DNA of 64,000 nt from an uncultured Porphyromonadaceae bacterium. GTDB taxonomy: Bacteria; Bacteroidota; Bacteroidia; Bacteroidales; Muribaculaceae. A model generated the notes under the pieces. That model saw only the letters and a program-made list of their open reading frames with translations. It did no database searches and was not told the DNA's origin. The first letter of the stretch is position 1. Every line of letters begins with the position of its first letter. Both the position numbers and the translations under genes were made by a program. The DNA lies in contig CAMWLC010000005.1 of NCBI GenBank assembly GCA_947174995.1, positions 1-64,000 on the forward strand. Direction: 5' to 3'. This document shows, piece by piece, positions 33,043 to 42,103 of this stretch.

Positions 33043-33516
33043 ATGGAAATCCAGTTGCTGACCGTCGGCAAGACATCCACTTCGTATATAATCGCCGGAA
33101 TAGAGGAATACTGTCGGCGTCTCAAGCACTATGTGCCCTTTTCACTTGTCTCCCTTCCCGACATCAAAAATACGCGCAATCTCTCGGAGGATCGCCAGAA
33201 GCAGTCGGAGGGGGAGCTTATACTCGGCCACCTCTCCACGTCTGACCTCGTGGTACTTCTCGATGAGGCGGGACGCGAGTTCACCTCACGGGAATTTGCA
33301 GGATGGCTGGAGCGCGGCATGGCCACGGGACGCAAGCGGCTTGTCTTTGTGGTGGGAGGTCCGTATGGGTTCTCCAAGGCCGTGTATGACAGGGCCGACA
33401 CCAAGATCTCCCTCTCGCGCATGACTTTCAGCCACGAGATGGTGCGCCTCTTCTTCGTGGAGCAGGTCTACCGCGCCATGACAATCCTCCGGGGTGAGCC
33501 CTATCATCACGACTGA
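33043..33516 (+). CDS. rlmH: 23S rRNA (pseudouridine1915-N3)-methyltransferase RlmH
   Basis: The 157-residue SPOUT-fold protein begins MEIQLLTVGKTSTSYI. It contains LVVLLDEAGREFTSREFAGW and the SAM-binding knot (LVFVVGGPYGFSKAVYDRAD), ending with VEQVYRAMTILRGEPYHHD, the typical RlmH tail. It methylates pseudouridine 1915 in helix 69 of 23S rRNA. Length is standard. Confidence 0.95.
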   Translation: MEIQLLTVGKTSTSYIIAGIEEYCRRLKHYVPFSLVSLPDIKNTRNLSEDRQKQSEGELILGHLSTSDLVVLLDEAGREFTSREFAGWLERGMATGRKRLVFVVGGPYGFSKAVYDRADTKISLSRMTFSHEMVRLFFVEQVYRAMTILRGEPYHHD

Positions 33517-33573
33517 CCGCCACTCCCCGGCCAATCTTCCCCTGCAAGCGGACTTAAACCTAAATCAATTTAT

Positions 33574-34494
33574 ATGGACAACAGAGAGTATGAATATGGC
33601 GGACTGTGCATCAACGGATTCGCAATGATTTTCTTCACCTTTATCCTCGTGCCGGCTATCGGGATATGGATAGCGTTGAATTTCTGGCATGTAAGCGAGG
33701 TAATGGTCGGCCTCTCGGTGGCCGTGCTTCTCGTGATTTTCATTCTCGGATGCGTGGGCTATTTCGAACAGGAGCCCAATGTGGCCCGCGTGATGATTTT
33801 CTTCGGAAAATACAAGGGCACATGCCGCAAGACCGGTTTCTACTGGGTCAATCCCTTCATGAGCCGCAAGAAACTCTCCCTGCGCATACGCAACATGGAC
33901 ATCGACCCCATAAAGGTGAATGACAAGACCGGAAATCCCGTGATGATAGGCATGGTGCTCGTGTGGAAAATCAGCGACACCTACCGCGTGGTTTTCGACC
34001 TTGACTCCCAGTCGCTGGGTGCCGGGGCTCAGGGCATCAACAATAGCGCTCTCGAACGCTTCGTGCGCATACAGAGCGACGCCGCCCTGCGCGAGGTGAC
34101 GAGCCAGTTCGCCTACGACAACGCCCCGGGCCATCATGATGACATTACCCTCCGCGACGGATCCGAGACCATCAACGACCTTCTCGAATCCAAAATCAAC
34201 GACCGCCTCGCAATGGCCGGACTGGAAGCCGTGGAGGCACGCATCAACTATCTCGCATACGCTCCCGAAATCGCAGCGGTGATGCTCCGCCGCCAGCAGG
34301 CCGATGCGATCATCACCGCACGCGAGAAAATCGTGGAGGGTGCTGTATCCATGGTGGAAATGGCTCTCGACCGTCTGGAGCGCCGCAACGTGGTGGATCT
34401 TACTCCTGCGCAGAAGGCCCAGATGGTGAGCAATCTCCTTGTGGTGCTTTGCGGCGACGAGCCTGCGACACCCGTCGTGAATACCTCCGAATGA
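33574..34494 (+). CDS. SPFH/Band-7 domain membrane protein
   Basis: Two membrane helices at the N-terminus (AMIFFTFILVPAIGIWIALN and EVMVGLSVAVLLVIFILGCV) are followed by an SPFH domain (EQEPNVARVMIFFGKYKGTC, VLVWKISDTYRVVFDLDSQS) and a helical C-terminus rich in Ala/Glu (ITAREKIVEGAVSMVEMALD). SPFH proteins form ring-shaped membrane scaffolds. It is convergent with, and overlaps by 95 bp, the DoxX-type gene. Confidence 0.85.
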   Translation: MDNREYEYGGLCINGFAMIFFTFILVPAIGIWIALNFWHVSEVMVGLSVAVLLVIFILGCVGYFEQEPNVARVMIFFGKYKGTCRKTGFYWVNPFMSRKKLSLRIRNMDIDPIKVNDKTGNPVMIGMVLVWKISDTYRVVFDLDSQSLGAGAQGINNSALERFVRIQSDAALREVTSQFAYDNAPGHHDDITLRDGSETINDLLESKINDRLAMAGLEAVEARINYLAYAPEIAAVMLRRQQADAIITAREKIVEGAVSMVEMALDRLERRNVVDLTPAQKAQMVSNLLVVLCGDEPATPVVNTSE

Positions 34495-35755
34495 ACAGGG
34501 ACAGGTTAGCCAACAGCAGGGTGCCCATCAGGATACCATACCACAATGCTGCCTTGCGCCACATCTTCTCCCCAAGCCCGGGCCTGAGGTCCGGCATCTT
34601 CCCGACCGCCTCGACGACTCCTCCGTCGAGGCGGCTGCCGTCTATGGCGGTGAGAGAGCATTTCCACTCTAAGACTCCATCCTTCATCTTAACCACGCCC
34701 GGATTACCCCTCACTACCTCCTTGAGCAGTGTGTCCTCGGCAGTATATATGGGATACTCGGCCATCGAGAGGTCGCGCCACGCCTCGATACCATCGGCAT
34801 CCGAGGCTACGGCGGCAAACATCTCCACATCGTGGGCGCTGCATAGGTCATAAAGTCCGTTCAGCTTCCAGGCGGTGGACATCGAGAGACTTTTCAGGTC
34901 TGGCACGACCACTATGAAGATCTCACCCTCGGGAGTCAGGACATCGTCGGTAAGGTCCTCCTCCCCCTCCTCATCCCAAAGACGCAACCCTGCCGACTCG
35001 CCCTCATTTCGCGCTTTCCTTATATCGGGGCCTCCGGTGTATCTGCGCTCCACGAACACCCATCCTTCCCGCTCGTCAGGGAGGGTATCATCGGCGGTGA
35101 AGGCTACTTCCTTTCCATCCTTGCTGTATATGAAAAGCATATCCGAAGCATCCGGACCGGCCGAGGATTCATCGCTCAACCGCGTGCCGGTCTTGTAAGG
35201 GCGGAAATCCACTATCGGCTGCTCGAAGTATCCTATCCAGTTTACGCACAACACAAACGCCATACTCCCCACAAACGCTATCCATTGCAGATAAGGATGC
35301 ATCACGGATACACACCGCGTGTTGCGCCACAGTAATACCCCGCACCCCGCTCCGAGAATCACGTTTTTACAAAACGTGGCCCAGTTGGACAGGAGGATGA
35401 AGTCGCCGAAACATCCGCAGTCGCTGACAGGATTAGCCACCGCTATCCAGAGCGAGAGTGGGAGCATGAAGGCCATGAGGGCAGATGCGGTCCATACGCT
35501 CACCTTGCGGTAGCATCCGAGAAGGAGCATTGCTCCGGCCAGAAATTCCACCGAACTCAACGCCACGGCTCCGAATAGGGGTATCCCCTCCCCCAAGTCC
35601 AAATGCCAGGCTGTCAGATAGGCCGAAATCTTGTAGACCGTGCCCCACGGGTCGATAGCCTTGGCGATTCCCGAGACGATGAACGTGCCCCCGACTATTA
35701 TGCGGGCTGCCCACACTGCCCCCTTTATCAGCATCTCCCTGCCCCGCTCAGTCAT
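34400..35755 (-). CDS. DoxX/MauE-like membrane protein with C-terminal thiol-type domain (BT_3928-type)
   Basis: About 451 residues from ATG 35755. Four membrane helices come first (AARIIVGGTFIVSGIAKAID; GIPLFGAVALSSVEFLAGAM; WTASALMAFMLPLSLWIAVA; ATFCKNVILGAGCGVLLWRN), including the VSDCGCFGD motif of DoxX/MauE-like thiol-redox proteins. A periplasmic region of about 270 residues follows, ending in another helix (ALWYGILMGTLLLANLSLFI). It overlaps DUF1599 at its start and the SPFH gene at its 3' end. In Bacteroides this pair usually precedes tpiA and folE, which are absent here. Confidence 0.8.
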   Translation of the reverse strand: MTERGREMLIKGAVWAARIIVGGTFIVSGIAKAIDPWGTVYKISAYLTAWHLDLGEGIPLFGAVALSSVEFLAGAMLLLGCYRKVSVWTASALMAFMLPLSLWIAVANPVSDCGCFGDFILLSNWATFCKNVILGAGCGVLLWRNTRCVSVMHPYLQWIAFVGSMAFVLCVNWIGYFEQPIVDFRPYKTGTRLSDESSAGPDASDMLFIYSKDGKEVAFTADDTLPDEREGWVFVERRYTGGPDIRKARNEGESAGLRLWDEEGEEDLTDDVLTPEGEIFIVVVPDLKSLSMSTAWKLNGLYDLCSAHDVEMFAAVASDADGIEAWRDLSMAEYPIYTAEDTLLKEVVRGNPGVVKMKDGVLEWKCSLTAIDGSRLDGGVVEAVGKMPDLRPGLGEKMWRKAALWYGILMGTLLLANLSLFIRRYSRRVSQARRRKAPQGDCSPSGPSAQE

Positions 35756-36305
35756 CACACGTCAGCTTGATGAGGGCGAAGAGGGCGTAGTTGATCATAT
35801 CCATGTAATTGGCTGATATTCCTTCGCTTATGAGCGTCTTCCCGTCGTGGCTCTCTATCTCCTTCGTGCGCAGCAGTTTCTGAAGTATGATGTCCGTGAA
35901 ACTCGACACACGCATCATTCTCCATGCTTCGTCGTAGTCATGGTTTTTGTCGGCCATAAGCGAGGTAGCCTCGGCAAGCATGTCGTCATACAGTCTCACG
36001 GCCTCTTCCGAGGGTATCTGCGGGCCGGTGCCCAGACGAAGCTGGATAAGGGCTATGGCACAATAGTTGACGATGCCGATAAACTCCGGCACCACACCCT
36101 CCTCCACGGCGTGACACCCCTTCTCTTCGATGGAACGTATGCGGCACGCCTTGATGTAGATCTGGTCGGTGAGGCTGGAGGGGCGCATGATGCGCCAGGA
36201 TGTGCCGTAGTCCATGAGTTTCTTTACATATATGTCGCGGCACATAGCCTTGACTTCGGCAAACTGGGCCGCAGTGTCGGGATGCTTCTTCTCTTGTATG
36301 TCCAT
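35748..36305 (-). CDS. DUF1599 protein with two tandem repeats
   Basis: The 185-residue soluble protein contains two copies of the DUF1599 motif: YGTSWRIMRPSSLTDQIYIK near residue 33 and YDEAWRMMRVSSFTDIILQK near residue 124. Each is followed by a helix with an Arg-x-Lys/Arg-Glu ending. The all-helical family resembles nucleotide pyrophosphohydrolase-type folds, but its role is unknown. It is coupled to the DoxX-type gene (ATGA overlap) and driven by the -7 box at 36331-36338. Confidence 0.85.
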   Translation of the reverse strand: MDIQEKKHPDTAAQFAEVKAMCRDIYVKKLMDYGTSWRIMRPSSLTDQIYIKACRIRSIEEKGCHAVEEGVVPEFIGIVNYCAIALIQLRLGTGPQIPSEEAVRLYDDMLAEATSLMADKNHDYDEAWRMMRVSSFTDIILQKLLRTKEIESHDGKTLISEGISANYMDMINYALFALIKLTCDD

Positions 36306-36330
36306 TTTGGGATTGTAAGTGGTTCTTCGG

Positions 36331-36338
36331 CAAAGTTA
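36331..36338 (-). promoter_or_regulatory. -7 box of DUF1599-DoxX
   Basis: Minus-strand TAACTTTG (with GC following), 26 bases from the DUF1599 start. It is divergent from the agmatine deiminase promoter 76 bases away. Confidence 0.7.
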
Positions 36339-36413
36339 GCAATTTCCCCGCTATTTCTTGGGCGGTTCTATGATTTTTCACACTAAAAATTAGAAAAATT
36401 CGCCGATTTGTCT

Positions 36414-36421
36414 TATCTTTG
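36414..36421 (+). promoter_or_regulatory. -7 box of the putrescine operon
   Basis: TATCTTTG fits TAnnTTTG and lies 55 bases before the agmatine deiminase ATG. A hairpin (GGGGTCTGAACCCC, about 36439-36452) follows in the leader. Confidence 0.65.
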
Positions 36422-36475
36422 CCCGATTATTGTGAGTCGGGGTCTGAACCCCGACACGTGATTACAGCAACCGTT

Positions 36476-37525
36476 ATGACAGACAATCGAACAAGGTTCC
36501 CTGCCGAATGGGAAGAGGCCTCGGACGTGCTTCTCGCTCTTCCCGATTCCCATACCGACTGGGCATATATTCTCGAAGAGGCGCGCCAGCAGTATGTCAG
36601 GCTTATAGGGGCCATCGCAGGCGAGGGTCTCGCCGCCACGGTGCTCTGCCGCGACATCAAGGAGGCGGAGAGCCTCCTTGCCGGCGTGATGACTCCGCGG
36701 GTAAGACTCGTCCAGGCAGACTACAATGACACCTGGACTCGCGATTACGGACCGCTGACCGTGGTGCGTGACGGCGAAAGAATCCGTCTTCTCGACTTCG
36801 GATTCAACGGATGGGGGCTTAAGTTTGCCTCTGACAAGGACAATCTGGTCAACATGCACCTCGCTTCTGACCTGGTGATACATCCCGACCTCTACCGCAA
36901 TAACCGCGACTACGTCCTCGAGGGAGGCTCGGTGGAGAGCAACGGTGCGGGCACCATACTGACCACTACCCGATGCCTCTGCTCTCCCAACCGCAACGGG
37001 GGCCGAAGCAAAGGGGAAATCAACCATATTCTCGCCGAGCGCCTCGGCGCGGACCACGTGCTCTGGCTCGACCACGGATACCTGGCCGGCGACGACACCG
37101 ATTCGCATATCGACACTCTGGCCCGTCTTGCTCCGGACGACATAATCCTCTTCACGGGATGCCGCGATATGGACGATGAGCATTTCGAGGAACTCCTGAA
37201 AATGCGTGCCCAGCTCTCGCTGATGCGCACGGCGGAGGGAAACCCGTTCAATCTCGTGGAACTCCCGCTCCCCTCCCCCATATACGATGAGGAGGGACAG
37301 CGTCTGCCGGCTACATACGCCAACTATCTGGTGTATGGCGACTGCATCTTCATGCCCGTCTACAACCAGCCGGAAAACGATCTTCTGGCCTGCCGCACGA
37401 TCAAGGTGGCCTATCCCGCGCACAAAGTAGTGCCGGTTGACTGCACCACGCTCATCAAGCAGCATGGTTCGTTGCACTGCGCCACGATGCAGCTTTACGA
37501 AACCTTTAACAAGAAACAGGAATGA
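36476..37525 (+). CDS. aguA: Agmatine deiminase
   Basis: 349 residues from ATG 36476 (MTDNRTRFPAEWEEASDVL). Hallmarks of the guanidino-group amidinotransferase fold are the N-terminal PAEWE and substrate-site motifs NDTWTRDYGP, LEGGSVESNGAGTILTT and DDTDSHIDTLARL, with the catalytic Cys in SLHCATMQ near the C-terminus. It converts agmatine to N-carbamoylputrescine and ammonia. Its stop overlaps the next gene by 4 bp, so the two steps are coupled. Confidence 0.92.
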   Translation: MTDNRTRFPAEWEEASDVLLALPDSHTDWAYILEEARQQYVRLIGAIAGEGLAATVLCRDIKEAESLLAGVMTPRVRLVQADYNDTWTRDYGPLTVVRDGERIRLLDFGFNGWGLKFASDKDNLVNMHLASDLVIHPDLYRNNRDYVLEGGSVESNGAGTILTTTRCLCSPNRNGGRSKGEINHILAERLGADHVLWLDHGYLAGDDTDSHIDTLARLAPDDIILFTGCRDMDDEHFEELLKMRAQLSLMRTAEGNPFNLVELPLPSPIYDEEGQRLPATYANYLVYGDCIFMPVYNQPENDLLACRTIKVAYPAHKVVPVDCTTLIKQHGSLHCATMQLYETFNKKQE

Positions 37526-38421
37526 AAAACAAGATACCGCGCGTAATCCGCACCGGCATTGTCCAGCACTTCTTCACCGGGGATGTGGAGGCAAACCGCC
37601 GGCGCAATATCGCCGCCATAGAGAATCTCGCGGCCGAGGGTGCCCGCCTCATAGTACTCTCCGAACTACATGACTCCCTCTATTTCTGCCAGACCGAGGA
37701 TGTGGAAAATTTTGATCTCGCCGTAGCCCTGACGGACGAGTTTGCTGACGTATACGCTCCCGTGGCCGCAGAAAACGGCGTGGTCATTGTGGCGAGTGCC
37801 TTTGAACGCCGCTCCACAGGCCTGTATCACAACACGGCCGTGGTCTTCGACGCCGACGGCTCTATCGCCGGTACGTTCCGCAAGATGCACATTCCGGACG
37901 ACCCCGGTTTTTATGAAAAGTTCTATTTCGCTCCCGGCGACAAGGGTTTCGAGCCGGTGGAGACATCCCTGGGGCGTCTCGGGGTGCTCGTGTGCTGGGA
38001 CCAGTGGTATCCCGAGGCTGCAAGGCTCATGGCCCTGCGGGGAGCCGAGATGCTGATATATCCCACGGCCATCGGCTGGAACCCCGACGATCCCGAGGAT
38101 GAGAAGGAGCGACAGCGCGAGGCTTGGACCGTGGTGCAACGCGCCCATGCCGTGGCCAACGGCATCCCGGTCGTGAGCGTGAACCGTGTCGGATTCGAGG
38201 AGGATCCCTCGGGAGCCTCTTCGGGCATAGATTTCTGGGGGTCGAGTTTCGTGGCCGGACCGCAGGGAGAATTCCTTTTCCGCGCTCCCTGCGATGCCCC
38301 ATGCGAACACGTGGTGGACATCGACATGGACCGCAGCGAGAATGTGCGCCGCTGGTGGCCCTTCCTCCGCGACCGCCGCATCGACTATTATTCAGGACTC
38401 ACCTCCAGATTCCTGGATTGA
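37522..38421 (+). CDS. aguB: N-carbamoylputrescine amidase
   Basis: The 299-residue carbon-nitrogen hydrolase shows the catalytic triad in family context: Glu in RLIVLSELHD, Lys in FRKMHIPDDPGF and Cys in GVLVCWDQWYPEAARLMAL. It hydrolyses N-carbamoylputrescine to putrescine. Together with the preceding enzyme it forms the agmatine route to putrescine. The start codon lies inside the deiminase stop region (ATGA). Confidence 0.93.
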   Translation: MKNKIPRVIRTGIVQHFFTGDVEANRRRNIAAIENLAAEGARLIVLSELHDSLYFCQTEDVENFDLAVALTDEFADVYAPVAAENGVVIVASAFERRSTGLYHNTAVVFDADGSIAGTFRKMHIPDDPGFYEKFYFAPGDKGFEPVETSLGRLGVLVCWDQWYPEAARLMALRGAEMLIYPTAIGWNPDDPEDEKERQREAWTVVQRAHAVANGIPVVSVNRVGFEEDPSGASSGIDFWGSSFVAGPQGEFLFRAPCDAPCEHVVDIDMDRSENVRRWWPFLRDRRIDYYSGLTSRFLD

Positions 38422-38445
38422 GTCCCCCAGACTGAGACTTAGGAT

Positions 38446-39228
38446 ATGCAGACACAGATAGAGGGCGTGACCCTCGAATATGAAGATTCAGGTGAGAAGA
38501 ATCTCCCGGCCGTCCTCATAATGCACGGCTGGGGATGCGACCACACTACCGTGGCCTCCATCGCCGCCCTTTTCCACGGGAAGATGCGGGTGGTGAATGT
38601 GGACCTCCCCGGCCACGGCAAGAGCAGCGAGCCCCCGGCTGTGTGGAGCATCGAGGATTTCACTCGGGCGATGGAAAAGTTTATCGACTTTCTCGGGCTC
38701 GAAAAACCGGCTCTTATAGGCCACAGTTTCGGCGGGAGAATATCCATACTGATGTCCTCGCGCAGGGAGGTCTCGAAAGTCGTGCTGGTGGATTCGGCCG
38801 GCATCAGACCCTCGCGTCCGCTGAAATACTATCTCAAAGTGTATTCATTCAAGGCCGCCAAACGTATTCTTCCCCTGCTGCTCGGCAAAGAGCGGGGAAG
38901 CAGGGCGATAGACGCGTGGCGAGGCAAGGCCGGCTCTGCCGATTACCGCAATTCATCCCCGCTGATGCGTGCCGTGATGAGCAAATGTGTCAATGAAGAC
39001 CTCAAGTCGGTCATGCCCTACATCAAGGCCCCCGTGCTGCTGGTGTGGGGCGAAAACGACACCGCCACACCCCTATCCGATGCCAAGACGATGGAGAGAC
39101 TTATCCCCGACGCCGGACTCGTGGCCTTCCCGGGATGCGGACACTACAGTTTCCTCGACAATCCCCGGGGATTCAAGGCCGTTATCAATGAATTTTTCAA
39201 ACCGGAGTTCACCTCCGCAGTCTCCTGA
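38446..39228 (+). CDS. Alpha/beta hydrolase
   Basis: The 260-residue alpha/beta hydrolase has HGWGCDHTTVA (oxyanion region), nucleophile elbow GHSFGGR (Ser), an acid in WGENDTATP and the catalytic His in FPGCGHYSFLDN. No signal peptide. It sits between the putrescine enzymes and a MurF-like ligase in one rightward run, 24 bp after aguB. The substrate is unknown; pairing with the MurF-like gene suggests a cell-envelope ester or amide. Confidence 0.85.
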   Translation: MQTQIEGVTLEYEDSGEKNLPAVLIMHGWGCDHTTVASIAALFHGKMRVVNVDLPGHGKSSEPPAVWSIEDFTRAMEKFIDFLGLEKPALIGHSFGGRISILMSSRREVSKVVLVDSAGIRPSRPLKYYLKVYSFKAAKRILPLLLGKERGSRAIDAWRGKAGSADYRNSSPLMRAVMSKCVNEDLKSVMPYIKAPVLLVWGENDTATPLSDAKTMERLIPDAGLVAFPGCGHYSFLDNPRGFKAVINEFFKPEFTSAVS

Positions 39229-39261
39229 CGATACCGCAGTTATTAACGCCGTTTATTGACA

Positions 39262-40863
39262 ATGAGCGCTTTTACAATTACAATCTACGTGATTTGCGGC
39301 ATATATATGCTGCTCAACTTCAAGCATGACATCCACATGCTCCAGCAGAACTCCTACCGTCCCGAACGATACTGGAGGTATCTGCGCAAAAACGACCTCA
39401 CCTCTCCCTGGAGGATGGTGGATGTGGCCATGCTGCTTTTCCTCCTCTCCACTCTGCTCAACCCCGTGCTGAGGGTTCTACTCATCGCGCTGGTGTGTGT
39501 GGCGAAATGCTTCATTATATCGCGCAGGAAGTTCAAGAAACCGCTGGTGTTCACGTCTCGCGTGAAGCGAATCTACGGGGTTATAGGCGTCATCTCCGCC
39601 GGGGCCGTTCTGGCCGAGGCCCTTACGCTCGGTGTCCGGAAGGATGTGCTGGCCTACTACTCAGGCGTAGATGTCACGCTCGGCACCCTACTGCTGATCT
39701 GCATTTTCTCATGGGCAGTTGTCATGCTCGCCATCCTGATTCTCTCTCCGGTGGAAAAGAGCATCAACGCGCGATACCGCAACGAGGCGGTCTCAATCCT
39801 CAGCTCCATGCCTGACCTCACAGTCGTGGGTATCACCGGTTCGTATGGCAAGACCTCAACCAAGCATTATCTCCACCGCATCCTCTCCGAAAGCTACGAT
39901 GTGCTCATGACACCCGGCAGCTACAACACCCCCATGGGAGTGATTCGCACGGTGCGCGAGATGATGAAGCCCTACTACAAGGTATTCATTTGCGAGATGG
40001 GAGCGAAGCAGAAGGGCGACATCAAGGAGATATGCGACATGGTGCATCCCTCCATCGGCATTGTCACCGCCGTGGGTCCCATGCACCTCGAAACCTTCAA
40101 GAGTATCGAAAACGTGCAGTCCACAAAGTTTGAACTGATCGATGCCCTCCCCGCCGAAGGATTCGCGGTGGTCAACGATGATTTCGAGTATTGCGCCAAC
40201 CGATCGGTGAATAATGTCGGCATCGTGCGTTACGCCGTCTCCAACACCGGAGCGGCAGACTACCGCGCCGAAGACATACGTTATTCTCCGCGAGGCACTA
40301 CTTTCACGGTTGTCGGGCCCGATAACCTCCGCTTGCCCCTCAACACCAAACTTGTCGGCGAGTGTAATATTTCCAACCTTCTCGCAGCCGTGGCAGTGGC
40401 CATTCATCTCAAGGTGCCGCACGACAAGATACAGTACGCCGTGGCGTCGATCGAGCAGGTGGAGCATCGCCTCAACATCAAGCGTACCCCCGGCGGAGTC
40501 ACCATCATCGATGACGCCTTCAATTCCAACCCCTCCGGATCTCGCATGGCTGTCGATGTGCTCAGCGGCTTCACCGACGGACGCCGCGTCATTGTCACGC
40601 CGGGCATGATCGAGCTTGGCGACAGGCAGTTCGAGCTTAACAAGGAACTGGGACGCCACATCGCCTCCGGAGTCGACACGGCGATTATCGTGGGCGAATA
40701 CAACCGCGAAGCGCTCGTTGCCGGAGCTCGCGAAGGGGGCATGGACGAGAGCGGCATCATACCCGTAGCCTCATTCGGCGAGGCCCAGCAGGTGCTGTCA
40801 ACCATGCTCAAGGCCGGCGACACTGTGCTCTACGAAAACGACCTCCCCGACTCCTTCAAGTGA
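39262..40863 (+). CDS. Membrane-anchored Mur-ligase-family protein (MurF-like)
   Basis: The 533-residue protein starts with about five membrane helices over 165 residues (for example FTITIYVICGIYMLLNF and LGTLLLICIFSWAVVMLAIL). Then follow the Mur ligase ATP site VVGITGSYGKTSTKHYL, the central domain (VFICEMGAKQKGDIKEIC; EVQSTKFELI-like KSIENVQSTKFELIDAL) and the C-terminal domain with IIDDAFNSNPSGSRMAVDVL. Classical MurF lacks the membrane part, so this is probably a paralogue that ligates an amino acid or peptide to a lipid-linked or membrane substrate. The real murF is not in this window. Confidence 0.82.
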   Translation: MSAFTITIYVICGIYMLLNFKHDIHMLQQNSYRPERYWRYLRKNDLTSPWRMVDVAMLLFLLSTLLNPVLRVLLIALVCVAKCFIISRRKFKKPLVFTSRVKRIYGVIGVISAGAVLAEALTLGVRKDVLAYYSGVDVTLGTLLLICIFSWAVVMLAILILSPVEKSINARYRNEAVSILSSMPDLTVVGITGSYGKTSTKHYLHRILSESYDVLMTPGSYNTPMGVIRTVREMMKPYYKVFICEMGAKQKGDIKEICDMVHPSIGIVTAVGPMHLETFKSIENVQSTKFELIDALPAEGFAVVNDDFEYCANRSVNNVGIVRYAVSNTGAADYRAEDIRYSPRGTTFTVVGPDNLRLPLNTKLVGECNISNLLAAVAVAIHLKVPHDKIQYAVASIEQVEHRLNIKRTPGGVTIIDDAFNSNPSGSRMAVDVLSGFTDGRRVIVTPGMIELGDRQFELNKELGRHIASGVDTAIIVGEYNREALVAGAREGGMDESGIIPVASFGEAQQVLSTMLKAGDTVLYENDLPDSFK

Positions 40864-40870
40864 TTTTTAA

Positions 40871-41059
40871 GTACCCGATAACGTACCCGATAAAACTGAA
40901 CAAAACATATTGACTCTACTCGCGGACAACCCGCACCTTACTCGCTGAGAGCTTGCCGAAAAGATTGGAATATCGGAGAATGGCATAAAGAAGATAATGA
41001 CGACACTGAAAGCCTTGGGATGGATAGAACGCATTGGCAGCAATAAGACTGGATATTAA
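40871..41059 (+). pseudogene. Decayed winged-helix C-terminus (AlbA/RecG-like ATP-binding protein)
   Basis: The frame reads VPDKTEQNILTLLADNPHLT, then Arg, then a TGA stop (40946-40948), then ELAEKIGISENGIKKIMTTL and ALGWIERIGSNKTGY. This is the typical C-terminal winged helix of AAA_4/AlbA_2-type 'ATP-binding proteins' (VPDNVPDK linker, TR-ELAEKIGIS, IERIGS-KTGYW). It is broken by an in-frame stop, has no start and no upstream domain. It is a gene remnant left in the spacer after the MurF-like gene. Confidence 0.7.
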
Positions 41060-41097
41060 TAAGAATCGGCGGCTTGTTCAAGCTGCCGATTCTTATT
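41058..41097. terminator. Hairpin at the end of the wHTH remnant
   Basis: A 13-bp perfect stem (AATAAGAATCGGC and its complement) begins at the remnant's stop codon and lies before the convergent channel gene. A strong U-run is lacking on the plus strand, but AT-rich stem bases adjoin the arms. Confidence 0.6.
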
Positions 41098-41127
41098 GTG
41101 AGTATATTATACGGTTTCTCGTCGGAA

Positions 41128-41940
41128 TCAACTGGCGCCATTTTCTTGTGTGCTGTCTGATGAGGGTGCCGCGCCATTTGAGGATGCGGACTTCGACTTG
41201 CCACCGACGGGATTGGTGATAAGGAAGGGGGATTCTCCCGATTCCTTGTCGCGGTTCTGTATCAGATTGGTGACATAGACAGTGAAGATCGGAAACATCA
41301 TCATGCCCAAGGCTGCCAGCAGCACGGAAAGCACTTTGCCCACCGGCGTTACGGCCACGATGTTCGAGCCTACCGTAGTGGCATCCATGAAGCCCCACCA
41401 GAGTGCGCTGTAATAATCCTTTACCAGCGGGTTCACTCCCTTTTCAAAGACGAAGAATACCAACGAACCGAAATAGATCGAAGCGAAAAGAGTTACGAGA
41501 TATGTCATGAAGAGACTCGTCGCACGATTGTACGTGAACCATCCCACCACTATCGCCAGAGCATATCCTCCGCGCACAAGCGGGATAAAGCGGAGCAGGT
41601 ATCCGATCTTCGGGTCGAAATGCCATCCGTAATACTGAATTATCGACAGATAGGGTATTGACACGAGCAGAAACACGAAGCGAGTCTTGAGATAGTGCCA
41701 TTTTCTCGGCGCCATTATCCACTCAATGAAAAAATCCGCAAGGAAAGCCACGCAGATAAGAAATTGCGTGTGCATGAATTTCGACTGGTGATAAAACGGA
41801 ATGTTCTTGAAAGTGTCGATCGAAATGGCCACAACGAGATATACCGCAAGTCCCAGCACAATGATATGCAGGATATTGTATACCCATTGTTTCCCTTTTG
41901 AGGGCCGAAGGTTGTCGGTGACTGATGTGGAAGTGTTCAT
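41128..41940 (-). CDS. Voltage-gated-like potassium/ion channel protein
   Basis: The 270-residue membrane protein has an N-terminal helix (VYNILHIIVLGLAVYLVVAI), further helices including FLICVAFLADFFIEWIMAP, an S4-like segment (YLLRFIPLVRGGYALAIVVG) and a pore-type helix-loop (SALWWGFMDATTVGSN), then a last helix (VLSVLLAALGMMMFPIFTVY). The selectivity filter reads TTVGSN where potassium channels usually have T-V-G-Y-G-D, so ion selectivity is uncertain. The cytoplasmic tail is polar and Ser-rich. The gene is convergent with the putrescine-MurF run. Confidence 0.78.
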   Translation of the reverse strand: MNTSTSVTDNLRPSKGKQWVYNILHIIVLGLAVYLVVAISIDTFKNIPFYHQSKFMHTQFLICVAFLADFFIEWIMAPRKWHYLKTRFVFLLVSIPYLSIIQYYGWHFDPKIGYLLRFIPLVRGGYALAIVVGWFTYNRATSLFMTYLVTLFASIYFGSLVFFVFEKGVNPLVKDYYSALWWGFMDATTVGSNIVAVTPVGKVLSVLLAALGMMMFPIFTVYVTNLIQNRDKESGESPFLITNPVGGKSKSASSNGAAPSSDSTQENGAS

Positions 41941-42103
41941 AGTATTTGTGAGTTTAGTCTATATTCATTACAATTCCACCCCCGTCAATGTTCAGGTATC
42001 ATGAACCATTCATGGTTATCGCAGGTTTAAATAATGTTAACTTAACGTTCTCTTCAAGACATAATGTTAACGACAACCTTATAACCAAAAACCTCAAAAT
42101 ACT

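Noticed and set aside
36413..37477. A 354-aa open frame antisense to agmatine deiminase
   Set aside because: It results from GC-rich codon structure of the real gene; no motif or promoter supports it.
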